From contig JAJZUU010000030.1 of NCBI GenBank assembly GCA_021848325.1, forward strand, positions 1-33,587: 33,587 bases of DNA, in the 5' to 3' direction. The notes beneath the pieces are model-generated. The model saw only the letters and a program-made list of their open reading frames with translations, was not told the DNA's origin and ran no database searches. The stretch's first letter is position 1. The number at the start of each line of letters is the position of its first letter. Of this stretch, positions 7,693-17,131 are shown in pieces. This stretch comes from Pseudomonadota bacterium (lineage in GTDB: Bacteria; Pseudomonadota; Gammaproteobacteria; Burkholderiales; JAJZUU01). A program made the position numbers and the translations under genes.

Positions 7693-8388
7693 TCAGCCGA
7701 ACACCTCCAGGCATTCGCCGGGTGCGACCGGTGGGTGGGGCCCGGCCAGGCGCACGATCTCCTCGGCGGCCCGCTCCGGGGGGATGCCCTCCCGCTGTCC
7801 GGTGACCTCCACCAGCATGTCGGTGGCCACCGCCCCCGGGCATACCCCGTAGACGCGGATGCCTTGCCCCGACACTTCCCGTGCCAGGCTCTCGGTGAAT
7901 CCCAGCACCGCGAACTTGCTGGCGCAATAGCTTGCCAGCCCGGCGATCCCCGCCTGGCCGGCGCCGGAACAGACGTTGACGATCACCCCCGAGTTGCGCG
8001 CCAGCATGTGGGGCAGCACGGCGCGGGCGGCGTAGAGTACGCCCTTGACGTTGGTGTCCAGCACTTCGTCCAACAGCGCGACGGGCTGGTGGGCGAAGTA
8101 GCCCATCCAGGCCTTGCCCGCGTTGCCCACCAGCACGTCGATCGCCTCGAACCGGTGCAGGACCTGCTCCGCGAAGGACTCCATCTGGCGGTAGTCCCGC
8201 ACGTCCGCCTGAAAGATGGCCACCTCCCCCAGATCGCCCAGGCCGAGCTCGGCCTGTGCCAGGGCGTGCTTGTCCCGGGCGCAAACGGCCACCCTGGCGC
8301 CCGCCTGCAAGAAGGCGCGGGCGGTGGCGAGACCGATCCCGCGGGAGCCGCCGGTGATCATCACGGTGCTTTGGGAAAAGTCCGCCAT
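7693..8388 (-). CDS. short-chain dehydrogenase/reductase (SDR)
   Basis: A 231-residue classical SDR that would oxidise or reduce an unknown substrate with NAD(P). The cofactor motif TGGSRGIG is at 12-19, NAG is at 89-91, the catalytic Ser is S141 (VCSGAG), and Tyr154 and Lys158 form YCASK. The basic residues after the second strand (CARDK) suggest NADP preference; that is inference. The start ATG at 8388 is well supported by GGGAG upstream. It precedes rtcA by 13 bases and is probably the first gene of that two-gene unit, under a TATAAT box at 8443-8448. The substrate cannot be told from sequence. Confidence 0.9.
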   Translation of the reverse strand: MADFSQSTVMITGGSRGIGLATARAFLQAGARVAVCARDKHALAQAELGLGDLGEVAIFQADVRDYRQMESFAEQVLHRFEAIDVLVGNAGKAWMGYFAHQPVALLDEVLDTNVKGVLYAARAVLPHMLARNSGVIVNVCSGAGQAGIAGLASYCASKFAVLGFTESLAREVSGQGIRVYGVCPGAVATDMLVEVTGQREGIPPERAAEEIVRLAGPHPPVAPGECLEVFG

Positions 8389-8442
8389 GCCGTTTCTCCC
8401 GGAAAACCGCTGTTTCCATTATCCTGGAAACCGTTTCTTAGG

Positions 8443-8466
8443 ATTATAGGAGCGCCACGGCGCTCC
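8443..8466 (-). promoter_or_regulatory. TATAAT box with adjacent inverted repeat, upstream of SDR-rtcA
   Basis: On the minus strand a perfect TATAAT (8443-8448) lies about 55 bases before the SDR start. Directly upstream of it is a perfect 8-bp inverted repeat, GGAGCGCC-gt-GGCGCTCC (8449-8466), filling the space where a -10/-35 spacer would be. The -35 box (about CTGGCG) is weak. The repeat could be an operator for an activator that compensates for the poor -35, or the terminator stem of the upstream L,D-transpeptidase operon. Confidence 0.4.
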
Positions 8467-8537
8467 GCCAGAGGATTGAATCGGGGCAGCCGGCAAGGCC
8501 CGCGGGGAGGGTCTCCCAAGACCGCTGAGGAAAGGGG

Positions 8538-9510
<973 letters not shown>

Positions 9511-9717
9511 CTAGCGCCTCCCTCCGCGGCGCCGGTGCTGGCTGCCCAGCAGCCAGCCCAGGGCAAGCCCCAGCGCCAGCACCAGGACGATCATTAAGGC
9601 ACGGGACACGGCCACGTCCCACAGCAGGAACCTGATGGTCACCACGGCGGTGTTCTGGAGCACGAACAGGATGAGGAGTCCCGCCAGAACGAGGCCGGCG
9701 ATCAGCTTGGCGTTCAT
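9511..9717 (-). CDS. LapA-like (DUF1049) small membrane protein
   Basis: A 68-residue protein with two membrane spans (about 4-21 and 36-56) joined by the motif LQNTAVVTIRFLLWDV, and an Arg-rich tail SQHRRRGGRR. This is the LapA/YciS-type layout, found in proteins that in E. coli help control lipopolysaccharide assembly. I chose the ATG at 9717, because the hydrophobic segment follows directly; an in-frame ATG at 9750 would add 11 unlikely residues and has no ribosome site. It is the first gene of the unit with tadA and the L,D-transpeptidase. Its function here is inferred only from family. Confidence 0.75.
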   Translation of the reverse strand: MNAKLIAGLVLAGLLILFVLQNTAVVTIRFLLWDVAVSRALMIVLVLALGLALGWLLGSQHRRRGGRR

Positions 9718-9750
9718 CCGACTGCCGCGCCCAGGGGGCTCATTCCCCAT

Positions 9751-10016
9751 TCAATTATCAACTGAACCGTAAAACCCGCATGGCTGCCGGGTTTGGCTCA
9801 TTAACGCTTCAAAGACACCGTCAACAGAAAAATGCTTAGTGTTCATGCGGGTTCCCGGGCTATCCTGAAAAAACAACCTTTCATCTACTATTAACTACTA
9901 TTGGCTCATGTGTCAATTTTCGGCAGACTCAATTGTTACACGGCTCGGCCGATCCCGATGACGGTATCGGCCCAAAACACCCCAACCGATACCATCAACA
10001 CGCAAATAAACCTAAA
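9751..10016. other. intergenic region with small inverted repeats
   Basis: This AT-richer stretch carries no gene. It holds an AAACCCG ... CGGGTTT inverted repeat at about 9772-9794, and GGTATCGG ... CCGATACC at about 9963-9991. One may form part of the leader of the LapA-like gene. I see no convincing promoter. Confidence 0.4.
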
Positions 10017-10158
10017 ATCCGCAGATTGCGCAGATTCACGCAGATTAAACAACGCATAAACAGATGGTTACATGGAAAATCCGATTCACCTTCTGGGTAA
10101 CAACTGCCATCGAGGCAGGCTCCTGACATATCTGCGTAAATCTGTGTAATCTGCGGAT
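10017..10158. repeat. long imperfect palindromic repeat (GCAGATT-type arms)
   Basis: The left arm, 10017-10046, reads ATCCGCAGATTGCGCAGATT plus CACGCAGATT. The right arm, 10130-10158, is its near reverse complement (ATCTGCGTAAATCTGTGTAA then TCTGCGGAT). About 83 bases lie between them. Each arm has several copies of GCAGATT. The layout fits a dispersed intergenic palindromic repeat; similar arms are common in environmental genomes by my recollection. It adjoins MITE copy 2. Confidence 0.7.
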
Positions 10159-10180
10159 GAACTAAGTTTTTTGAACCTAG

Positions 10181-10379
10181 GAGCCTGTCGGACTTAAAGG
10201 AAATCGGCTGCAAATCCGCCTGACCGGTCCATATTTCACCGCTTTTTTGGTCAATAGAACGACTATTGACCTGCAAAACCGGCAAAATCTGTCCTCGACC
10301 AGCCGAATTTTGCGAGCAGCCGCTACGCGGCTTGCCTGCCTGACCCGCTTCGCTTCGATTCTTCAAGTCCGACAGGCTG
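10181..10379 (-). mobile_element. 199-bp MITE-like element, copy 2 (inverted)
   Basis: Same length and ends as the copy at 5859-6057 but in the opposite orientation, flanked by CTAG at 10177-10180 and 10380-10383. The inner end reads GGCTG rather than GGCTC, and about five internal substitutions separate the copies. The internal hairpin (GGTCAATAG ... CTATTGACC) is conserved. It has inserted next to, or into, a short integrase-like relic downstream of trpE. Confidence 0.85.
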
Positions 10380-10383
10380 CTAG

Positions 10384-10501
10384 AAACCGCGGTTGACCGC
10401 TCCACTAGCTCGCGCGCGTCGTCGCGAGCCTTGCGGGCGTCCGACAGGCCAACGGTCGGAACTCGCTTTTTCTTGGGATGCTTACCGATCATCAGCAGCA
10501 C
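10384..10501 (-). pseudogene. integrase-like fragment
   Basis: About 39 codons on the minus strand read GKHPKKKRVPTVGLSDARKA followed by RDDARELVE. This resembles the N-terminal part of P4-type tyrosine integrases (the LG-x-YP-x-V-x-L-x-x-AR-x-AR-x-x-A pattern). The frame then runs into MITE copy 2. It begins 6 bases after the trpE stop. If the call is right, it is a leftover of a mobile element inserted in the trp operon. Short length limits confidence. Confidence 0.45.
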
Positions 10502-10507
10502 GGTTGG

Positions 10508-11983
10508 TCACTCCACCTCGTTGTCCAGGCCGAACTGCACCATTTCTGCGGCGCGCAGCAGGGCGCGCGCCTTGTTCTGGGTCTCGACCCATTCGCTCTG
10601 GGGCACCGAATCGGCGACGATGCCGGCGCCGGCCTGGACGTAGAGCGTCTCGTCCTTGATCACGGCGGTGCGGATCGCGATGGCCAGGTCCATGTCGCCG
10701 TTGAAGCTCAGGTAGCCCACCGCCCCGGCATAGACGCCGCGCTTGGTGGGTTCCAGCTCGTCGATGATCTCCATGGCGCGCACCTTGGGGGCGCCCGACA
10801 CGGTGCCGGCGGGAAAGGTGGCGCGCAGCACGTCCATGCTGGTGAGGCCGGGCTTGAGCTTGCCTTCCACGTTGGACACGATGTGCATCACGTGGGAATA
10901 GCGCTCGATCACCATGTTCTCCGTGACCCGCACCGTGCCCACCTGGGCCACCCGGCCCACGTCGTTGCGCCCCAGGTCCATCAGCATCAGGTGCTCGGCC
11001 CGTTCCTTGGGGTCGGCCAGGAGTTCCGCGGCCAGGGCCTCGTCCTCCTCCCGGGTGATACCCCGGGGCCGGGTGCCGGCGATGGGGCGCAGGGTGACGG
11101 TGTCGCCTTCCTGGCGCACCAGGATCTCCGGCGAGGCGCCCACCACGTGGAACCCGCCCAGGTCGAAATAGAACATGTAGGGCGAGGGATTGAGGCTGCG
11201 CAGCACGCGGTACAGGGCGAGCGGCGACGCCCTGAAGGGCTGGCTCATGCGCTGGGACAGCACCACCTGCATGACGTCGCCGTCGCGGATGTAGCGCTTG
11301 GCGCGTTCCACCGCCTGCTTGAACGGTTCCTCGCCGAATTCCGAGGCCGCCTCGGTGGGCGGGACGGGCAGATGAACCGGGGCGTGCACCGGCTTGCGCA
11401 GGGCCTCGCCCAACTCCCGCAGCCGCTGCTGGGCGCGCAGGTAGGCATCGGGCACCAAAGGATCGGCATAGACGATCAGGTACAGCTTGCCCGAGAGGTT
11501 GTCCACCACCGCCAGTTCTTCCGATTGCAGCAGCAGGATGTCCGGCAGGTGCAGGGGGTCCGGCTTGGCCGCGCCGGCCAGCCTGGGCTCGATGTAGCGC
11601 ACCGTGTCGTAGCCGAAGCAGCCCACCAGGCCGCCGCAGAAGCGCGGCAGACCGGGCCGGGGCGCCACTTTGAACTGCTCGGTGTAGGCGCTGACGAAGG
11701 CCAGGGGGTCCTGCACCTCCCGTTGTTCCAGCACGCCCTGGTCGTTTTCCACGGTGACCAGGCGGCCGTGCACCCGGATGCGCGTCTTGGCGGGCAGCCC
11801 GATGAAGGAATAGCGTCCGAAGCGCTCGCCCCCCACCACCGATTCCAGCAGGTAGGAGAACGGCCGGTTGGCCAGCTTCAGATATACGGAGAGGGGGGTA
11901 TCCAGGTCCGCCAGCAGCTCCCGCACCAGCGGGATGCGGTTGTAGCCTTGTCTGGCGAGCTGGTTGAATTCCTGTTCAGTCAT
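10508..11983 (-). CDS. trpE: anthranilate synthase component I
   Basis: A 491-residue TrpE, the large subunit that converts chorismate to anthranilate with ammonia supplied by TrpG, the first step of tryptophan synthesis. The N-terminal regulatory part has [18 protein letters not shown]; the LLES element is the tryptophan-feedback site. The catalytic domain has [58 protein letters not shown] and [16 protein letters not shown]. The ATG at 11983 was chosen ([20 protein letters not shown]); an ATG at 11998, overlapping the gph stop, would add five residues. It follows gph and rpe, the usual betaproteobacterial order, but trpG is not next. Instead there is an integrase-like relic and a MITE. Confidence 0.95.
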   Translation of the reverse strand: MTEQEFNQLARQGYNRIPLVRELLADLDTPLSVYLKLANRPFSYLLESVVGGERFGRYSFIGLPAKTRIRVHGRLVTVENDQGVLEQREVQDPLAFVSAYTEQFKVAPRPGLPRFCGGLVGCFGYDTVRYIEPRLAGAAKPDPLHLPDILLLQSEELAVVDNLSGKLYLIVYADPLVPDAYLRAQQRLRELGEALRKPVHAPVHLPVPPTEAASEFGEEPFKQAVERAKRYIRDGDVMQVVLSQRMSQPFRASPLALYRVLRSLNPSPYMFYFDLGGFHVVGASPEILVRQEGDTVTLRPIAGTRPRGITREEDEALAAELLADPKERAEHLMLMDLGRNDVGRVAQVGTVRVTENMVIERYSHVMHIVSNVEGKLKPGLTSMDVLRATFPAGTVSGAPKVRAMEIIDELEPTKRGVYAGAVGYLSFNGDMDLAIAIRTAVIKDETLYVQAGAGIVADSVPQSEWVETQNKARALLRAAEMVQFGLDNEVE

Positions 11984-11997
11984 GGTCTTACGCCCCA

Positions 11998-12684
11998 TCA
12001 GACCCGCCGGATCAGCTTGGCTGCGTCCAGCAGGCCCGGCACCACCGCGTCCGTGTCCAACTCCGCCACGCTGCGCCCGCGGTTGTACCCGTAGGGCACG
12101 CAGAACACATGGCATCCTGCGGCGCGGGCGGCCTGGGCGTCGTTCAGGGAATCGCCCACCAACAGCACTTGCCCGGGGCTGACGCCGAAATGCTCGCAGG
12201 CGTGGAACAGGGGCAAGGGGTCCGGCTTCTTCCGCGGCAGGCTGTCCCCGGACAGCACCAGTTCGAAGTAGTCCGACAGATGCGTATCCCTGAGCAGCGG
12301 CAGGGTAAATTTCTCCGCCTTGTTGGTGATGCAGGCGAGGGGGAAGCCGGCGGCACGCAGCGCCCGCAGCCCCTCCACCACGCCGGGGTAGGGCCGGCTT
12401 TCGGCGCTCACACCTGCGAGATAGTGTCTTTCGAACACGGACAAGGCCTGGTCGAACAACTGTGGATCGGGTTCCGCCTCCATGTCGCGGGTCAGCACCC
12501 GCTTCACCAGGCGCGAAATGCCGTTGCCGATATAGGTCTTGACGGTTTCCGTATCCACCGGCGGCAGGTCCAGTTCCGCCAGCATGCGTGCGGCAGCGGC
12601 GGCGAGGTCCGGCGCGGTGTCCAGCAAGGTGCCGTCGAGGTCGACCACCACGGCCTTGAGGGGCAAGGGAAAACCCTTATCCAT
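11998..12684 (-). CDS. gph: phosphoglycolate phosphatase
   Basis: A 228-residue HAD-family phosphatase that removes phosphate from 2-phosphoglycolate, clearing a by-product of DNA repair and of Rubisco oxygenation. Motif I is DLDGT with D15 and D17, motif II is T120 in ITNK, motif III is K152/K153 in RKKPDP and motif IV is GDSLND (177-182). The cap region, [15 protein letters not shown], is typical of Gph. It lies 12 bases after rpe and 14 bases before trpE on the minus strand, a conserved operon. Substrate choice rests on family and on the rpe neighbour. Confidence 0.93.
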   Translation of the reverse strand: MDKGFPLPLKAVVVDLDGTLLDTAPDLAAAAARMLAELDLPPVDTETVKTYIGNGISRLVKRVLTRDMEAEPDPQLFDQALSVFERHYLAGVSAESRPYPGVVEGLRALRAAGFPLACITNKAEKFTLPLLRDTHLSDYFELVLSGDSLPRKKPDPLPLFHACEHFGVSPGQVLLVGDSLNDAQAARAAGCHVFCVPYGYNRGRSVAELDTDAVVPGLLDAAKLIRRV

Positions 12685-12696
12685 AGCCGGGCCCGG

Positions 12697-13362
12697 TCAA
12701 GCCTTCGCCAGCTCGGCGCGCATGGCGTCGATGGTGGCCTTGTAGTCGGGGGTGTTGTAGATGGCCGAGCCGGCAACGAAAGTATCCGCCCCGGCGCGGG
12801 CGATCTCGGCGATGTTGTCCACCTTCACCCCGCCGTCGATTTCCAGCCAGATGTCACGCCCGGACTCGTCGATGCGGCGGCGCACCGCGCGCAACTTGTT
12901 GAGGGCCTCCGGGATGAACTTCTGCCCGCCGAAGCCGGGATTCACCGACATGATGAGCACCATGTCCAGCTTGTCCAGCACGTGGTCCAGGTAGCTCAGG
13001 GACGTGGCCGGGTTGAACACCAGCCCCGCCTTGCAGCCGCTCTCCCTGATCAGGCCGAGGGTGCGGTCGATGTGCTCCGAGGCCTCCGGGTGGAAGGTGA
13101 TCATGTTGGCGCCGGCCTCGGCGAAGTCCGGGATGATGCGGTCCACCGGCTTGACCATCAGGTGCACGTCGATCATGGCGGAAGTCAGGGGACGAATCGC
13201 CTCGCACACCAGCGGGCCGATGGTGAGGTTCGGCACATAGTGATTGTCCATCACGTCGAAGTGAATCACGTCGGCCCCGGCATCGAGGACGCTGGTCACT
13301 TCCTCGCCCAGCTTGGCGAAATTGGCGGACAATATGCTAGGTGCGATTCTGTACTTGGACAT
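12697..13362 (-). CDS. rpe: ribulose-phosphate 3-epimerase
   Basis: A 221-residue TIM-barrel metal enzyme that interconverts ribulose 5-phosphate and xylulose 5-phosphate in the pentose phosphate and Calvin cycles. Family motifs are [61 protein letters not shown] and FVAGSAIY, with catalytic Asp in HFDVMD and EIDGG. The ATG at 13362 was chosen from the family start MSKYRIAPS, with GGGG seven bases upstream; the open frame extends 37 residues further without support. It is the first gene of rpe-gph-trpE. Confidence 0.96.
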   Translation of the reverse strand: MSKYRIAPSILSANFAKLGEEVTSVLDAGADVIHFDVMDNHYVPNLTIGPLVCEAIRPLTSAMIDVHLMVKPVDRIIPDFAEAGANMITFHPEASEHIDRTLGLIRESGCKAGLVFNPATSLSYLDHVLDKLDMVLIMSVNPGFGGQKFIPEALNKLRAVRRRIDESGRDIWLEIDGGVKVDNIAEIARAGADTFVAGSAIYNTPDYKATIDAMRAELAKA

Positions 13363-13487
13363 GACATAACCCCGGAAAACAAAAGTTTGTATTTTACCCG
13401 CAAACGCCGCCGCTGGACATAGCCCCGCGGCGCTGGCGGCCCCGGCCCGGCGCAGCAAAATGTCCTGCCGCACCCGGAGCGAGGAAC

Positions 13488-13516
13488 TTGACTATTCGCG
13501 CCATAAGGCTTGTAAT
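13488..13516 (+). promoter_or_regulatory. sigma-70-like promoter before the first PhnD-type gene
   Basis: TTGACT (13488-13493) is followed after exactly 17 bases by TGTAAT (13511-13516); each box has one mismatch to consensus. The predicted start leaves a leader of about 130 bases before the ATG at 13656. No clear riboswitch fold was recognised in that leader. Confidence 0.6.
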
Positions 13517-13655
13517 AATTCCGGGGACGGTGGTCCTGATGCGATGTATCGCGCCACGGGGGCCAACCAAGACCCGCAAAGGCGCCCCCGCGGAGAACCG
13601 CTGGATATTCCGGAAACATCGGCCGGCCGAGTCAAGATGGCACAGGAGAATGGAG

Positions 13656-14477
13656 ATGAATGGACGGGTTTCCCCGCGGCTTGTCCTAGGTATCTTGCTC
13701 TGCTTCTACCTTCTTCCCGCGCGGGCAGGCGATATCTTGCTGCTGGGGGTGCAGGACTACAACCAGAGCCCGATCCTGGTGGTGCGCGAATACATGGGGC
13801 TGACCCGCTACCTCGGCAGGGAGTTGGGGCGCCAGGTGCGGGTGGAATCGGTGAGGGACTACGACGAGTACCTGAAAAAGGCCGCGGCCCGGCGCTTCGC
13901 GTTCCTGTTCGCGCCGCCCAGCATGATTATGCAGGCGCACAGGCTGGCGGGGTACGAGCCCATCGCCAAGATACCCGGGTTGCTCTCCGCCTCCTTCATG
14001 AGCCTCGCTTCCAGCGGGATCGCCTTCCCCGAGGACATGAAAGGCAAGCGTATCGGCTTCACCGACAAGGAGTCCATGATCACCGAACTGGGTCTGGCGC
14101 AACTCGCGAAGATGAACATCGATCCGGCCAAGTACTTCAAGAGCGTCACCTATTATCACGACGCGGACGGGGTGCTGTCCGCGCTGCAATACCATTTGAT
14201 CGACATCGGGGTGGCCAACAGCGGGCTGTTCAACGCGTGGACGGCGAAAGGGTACGACATCAATCTGGTTCTGCAGGGCAAGGGGGTGCCGCACCTGACT
14301 TTCGCGGTGCGGGACGATCTGCCGAAGGGCATGAAGGAAAGGGTTGCCAAGGCCTTGCTCAAGGCGGATCGGGACCCGGATGCGGAGAAGTTCTTCAAAT
14401 ACTCCAGTTTCCCCAACTTCGAACCGGCAACGCTTCGCGACTACGACGGGCTGGTTTCCATCCTGCATCTGAAATAG
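13656..14477 (+). CDS. PhnD-family periplasmic substrate-binding protein 1
   Basis: A 273-residue exported protein of the phosphate/phosphite/phosphonate-binding (PhnD, PF12974-like) family. The signal peptide spans about 1-25 (RLVLGILLCFYLLPARA, cleaved after ARA). The mature protein starts GDILLLGVQDYNQSPILVVR and has the expected YLGRELGRQVRVE, FAFLFAPPSMIMQA and MKGKRIGFTDKESMITELGL segments. I chose the ATG at 13656, because AGGAG lies seven bases before it; an ATG two codons upstream is too close to that site. No permease or ATPase lies nearby, so it may be an orphan binding protein or feed a sensor. The ligand is unknown. A paralogue follows 281 bases later. Confidence 0.87.
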   Translation: MNGRVSPRLVLGILLCFYLLPARAGDILLLGVQDYNQSPILVVREYMGLTRYLGRELGRQVRVESVRDYDEYLKKAAARRFAFLFAPPSMIMQAHRLAGYEPIAKIPGLLSASFMSLASSGIAFPEDMKGKRIGFTDKESMITELGLAQLAKMNIDPAKYFKSVTYYHDADGVLSALQYHLIDIGVANSGLFNAWTAKGYDINLVLQGKGVPHLTFAVRDDLPKGMKERVAKALLKADRDPDAEKFFKYSSFPNFEPATLRDYDGLVSILHLK

Positions 14478-14484
14478 CTTGCTA

Positions 14485-14665
14485 AGGACCTGTTAAGGGC
14501 ACCTCTAATAATTCGTCATTCCCGCGCAGGCGGGAATCCAGCGGTTATAAAACTCAGTAAATCAGCAACATCTGGATTCCCGCCTGCGCGGGAATGACGG
14601 AAATTTGAATTTTTAGAGGTGCCCTTAAGTGTTACACGTGTGACACTTAATGCTTAACAGGTCCT
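14485..14665. repeat. outer palindromic element interrupted by an insertion
   Basis: AGGACCTGTTAAG at 14485-14497 is matched by its exact reverse complement CTTAACAGGTCCT at 14653-14665. Next to the right arm is a second palindrome, AAGTGTTACACGTGTGACACTT, starting near 14627. If the inner element (14497-14624) and one TTAA are removed, the two arms close around this core into a compact palindrome of about 49 bases. Confidence 0.7.
14493..14628. mobile_element. miniature inverted-repeat element nested in the palindrome
   Basis: The ends are TTAAGGGCACCTCTAA (14493-14508) and TTAGAGGTGCCCTTAA (14613-14628), exact reverse complements, with TTAA as a plausible target duplication. Inside are inverted arms of a common GC-rich repeat: CGTCATTCCCGCGCAGGCGG... 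at 14514-14541, and the reverse complement at 14572-14599. There is no coding capacity. A one-ended relative with the same AAGGGCACCTCTA end is at about 20005. Confidence 0.75.
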
Positions 14666-14758
14666 AAACTTCGTTCCCGGCAGGCCGATACAAAAGAAAT
14701 GGGCGCAGGCCCAGAACCCGAATCGACGGACAACCGGACAAAACCCCGCGGAGGAGCC

Positions 14759-15571
14759 ATGAAACGCCCGCTTTATTGCCTGATCCTGCTTTTATTGTGG
14801 CAGGGCAGCGCCGCAGCCCAAGACAAGTCGGCGATCCTGCTCGGCATCAATGACGGTATAAGCGTCCAGCAGTATTTCGGCGACTTGCAGCAGAAATATC
14901 AAGGGCTCGCCAGCTACCTGTCCCGGGTATTGAAAAAACCCGTCCATTTCGAGTCCTCGCAAACCCTGGGGCGTGCGGCGAGCAATCTGGGAAAGATGCG
15001 CTACGACCTGATGTTCGTGAAGCCGAGCAATGTGGCGGCAAAAGCCATCCGCGACGACAAATACGCCCTGGTGGCAACCTGCAAGGGCCAGCTCAACACC
15101 GTATTCATCGTGGCGAAGAACTCCTCCATCAAGAAGCCGGAGGACATACGCGGCAAGCGCATCGCCATGCCGGCGCCCCAGTCCCTGATGGCCCAGGCGG
15201 CCATGGCCACCCTGCGCGATATGGGGATCGACCCCGCGAAACAAAACATCCAGCATGCGCGTTTGCAGGAGGCGGTGGTCTACATGGTGGCGCAAGGCTT
15301 CGCGGACGTAGGGGTGGTGAACCCGGTACTCGCCAAGGACTGGGCGAAGCAGGGCGGCACCATCCTGTTCAAGAGCAAGAATCTGCCCCTGTGGTCGGTG
15401 ATCGCCTCGCCCAGCATGAGCCAGGACGATGTAGCCAAAGTAAGGAAGGCCCTCGTCACCCTGGGGGACACAGAAGAGGGCAGGAAGGTCCTGGCCCAGA
15501 TCGGCGTGAAAGGTTTCATCCTTGGAAATCCGGATGATTACGTGAACATGCTCACGTGGATGCATAAATAG
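14759..15571 (+). CDS. PhnD-family periplasmic substrate-binding protein 2
   Basis: A 270-residue exported protein, paralogous in layout to the one just upstream. The signal peptide is MKRPLYCLILLLLWQGSAAA, cleaved before QDKSA. The mature part has ILLGINDGISVQQYFGDLQQ, YLSRVLKKPVHFESSQTLGR, MRYDLMFVKPSNVAAKAI and DIRGKRIAMPAPQSLMAQAA, typical of PhnD-type binding proteins. The ATG at 14759 has a strong GGAGGAG site. There is no transporter partner in the window. Ligands of such orphans range from phosphonates to unrelated small molecules, so none is assigned. Confidence 0.87.
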   Translation: MKRPLYCLILLLLWQGSAAAQDKSAILLGINDGISVQQYFGDLQQKYQGLASYLSRVLKKPVHFESSQTLGRAASNLGKMRYDLMFVKPSNVAAKAIRDDKYALVATCKGQLNTVFIVAKNSSIKKPEDIRGKRIAMPAPQSLMAQAAMATLRDMGIDPAKQNIQHARLQEAVVYMVAQGFADVGVVNPVLAKDWAKQGGTILFKSKNLPLWSVIASPSMSQDDVAKVRKALVTLGDTEEGRKVLAQIGVKGFILGNPDDYVNMLTWMHK

Positions 15572-15673
15572 CCTCCCCCGATTTCGGGCCCCTCCCGGTT
15601 GTTTTTGGACTCTCGACGGGACTTTCCCGCGCCGGCAGGACCGGTCTAATATCGACGATTGCGAAAAGCGGTA

Positions 15674-16222
15674 ATGAAGTTCGTACCCCGTCGCCCGCCG
15701 GCCTGGCAGGTGCGTCCCCCCATGCCCCAGCGCCCTTTCCAGCCCTGGCTGATCGACCGGGGCTCGTTGACCCGCCGGATACGGCGTCGCTGCGACCGCT
15801 TCGACGTGCGTGGCCTGCGTCAGGCCTGGGGCAAGGCATGGCACGACGAAATTCCGCTGTTAGGATTGAGGCGGGACGAATCGGTCCTGGTGCGGGAGGT
15901 CTATCTGTACTGCGGAGAGCGCCCCGTGGTATTCGCCCGCAGCGTGCTGGCGCGGGCCGGCCTGCGCGGGCCCTGGCAGTCCCTTGACGGGCTGGGAAAC
16001 AGGCCGTTGGGGGCCGCCCTGTTCGCCAATCCCCGGGTCAGGCGCATGCCCCTGCAGTTCAGGAAGCTCAACCCGCGGCAGGCGCTCTATCGGCGTGCGG
16101 CCGAGGCGCTTTTGGCCAGGCCCTCGCAGCTATGGGCCAGGCGTTCGGTATTCACCCTGGGCGGCCGGCCGCTGCTGGTTACCGAGGTGTTCTTGCCCGA
16201 CATTCTCGAACTGCGGCCATGA
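15674..16222 (+). CDS. ubiC: chorismate pyruvate-lyase
   Basis: A 182-residue UbiC, which splits chorismate into pyruvate and 4-hydroxybenzoate, the ring precursor of ubiquinone. Typical segments are [16 protein letters not shown] near the N-terminus, [18 protein letters not shown] in the middle, and [20 protein letters not shown] at the C-terminus with the conserved Glu of TEVFLP. The ATG at 15674 was preferred over a TTG at 15659; neither has a strong ribosome site. The stop overlaps the ubiA start (ATGA), so the next pathway enzyme is translationally coupled. Confidence 0.9.
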   Translation: MKFVPRRPPAWQVRPPMPQRPFQPWLIDRGSLTRRIRRRCDRFDVRGLRQAWGKAWHDEIPLLGLRRDESVLVREVYLYCGERPVVFARSVLARAGLRGPWQSLDGLGNRPLGAALFANPRVRRMPLQFRKLNPRQALYRRAAEALLARPSQLWARRSVFTLGGRPLLVTEVFLPDILELRP

Positions 16223-17079
16223 CCCTGCTGCAACGCCTTACCTTATATGAAAAACTCATGCGGCTGGACCGGCCCATCGGCATCCTGCTGCTACTGTGGC
16301 CGACCCTGTGGGGCCTGTGGATCGCCGCGGCGGGCCGTCCCAACTGGCTGATCCTGTGGATCTTCGTGCTGGGGACGGTGCTCATGCGCTCGGCCGGCTG
16401 CATCGTCAACGATTACGCCGACCGCAATTTCGACCCCCATGTGGCGCGCACCAAGGAACGCCCCCTGGCGGCGGGGCTGGTCGGCACACGGGAAGCGCTG
16501 CTGCTCGCCGCGGGGCTCAGCCTGCTGGCATTTCTGCTGATCCTCAGGCTCAACAGGCTGACCATCCTGCTGTCCTTCGCCGCGCTGTTTCTGGCCGCCA
16601 GCTACCCCTTCACCAAGCGCTTCTTTTCCATGCCCCAGGCCTATCTGGGCATTTCCTTCGGCTTCGGCATCCCCATGGCCTTCGCCGCCCAAACCGGCGC
16701 GGTCCCCCCCGCCGCCTGGGCCATGCTGGCCGCCAACGTGTTCTGGTCGCTCGCCTACGACACGGCGTACGCCATGGTGGACCGGGAGGATGACCTGAAG
16801 ATCGGCATCAAGTCCTCGGCCATCGCCTTCGGCCGTTTCGACGTGCTGGCCGTCATGCTTTCGTACCTGGCCATGCTGGCGATCCTGGCCGGGCTCGGCG
16901 TATGGCTGAAGATGGGCTGGCCCTACTACGGCGGCCTCGCCGCCGCCCTGGGCATGGCGTGCTATCATTATCAACTGATCAAGACCCGGGAGCGGCAAGG
17001 CTGCTTCAAGGCGTTCTTGCACAACAACTGGCTCGGCGCGGCGATCTTTGCCGGCATCGCGCTGGATTACCTATTCTGA
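16219..17079 (+). CDS. ubiA: 4-hydroxybenzoate polyprenyltransferase
   Basis: A 286-residue integral membrane prenyltransferase that attaches the polyprenyl tail to 4-hydroxybenzoate. The two Asp-rich motifs that bind magnesium-diphosphate are NDYADRNFD (64-72) and [12 protein letters not shown] (181-192). About eight to nine hydrophobic spans are visible, for example [19 protein letters not shown]. The ATG at 16219 overlaps the ubiC stop, and the family start [13 protein letters not shown] follows directly. Length is as expected. Confidence 0.95.
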   Translation: MTLLQRLTLYEKLMRLDRPIGILLLLWPTLWGLWIAAAGRPNWLILWIFVLGTVLMRSAGCIVNDYADRNFDPHVARTKERPLAAGLVGTREALLLAAGLSLLAFLLILRLNRLTILLSFAALFLAASYPFTKRFFSMPQAYLGISFGFGIPMAFAAQTGAVPPAAWAMLAANVFWSLAYDTAYAMVDREDDLKIGIKSSAIAFGRFDVLAVMLSYLAMLAILAGLGVWLKMGWPYYGGLAAALGMACYHYQLIKTRERQGCFKAFLHNNWLGAAIFAGIALDYLF

Positions 17080-17131
17080 CGCGGGGCAGGCGCGCCAAGA
17101 CATCCCGCGTGCAAACTGAAAGGAGACCGAG

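Noticed and set aside
9995..10501. 168-codon frame from the trpE end through the MITE
   Set aside because: It joins an integrase-like fragment to translated MITE and palindrome sequence, so it is not one gene.
10478..12094. Long plus-strand open frame (538 codons) opposite trpE
   Set aside because: It mirrors trpE codons; composition is His/Gly/Ala-rich with no recognisable motif.
14514..14599. ATTCCCGCGCAGGCGGGAAT-type arms as a transcription terminator
   Set aside because: There is no U-run, and the arms lie inside an element with its own terminal repeats, so a dispersed repeat is the better reading.
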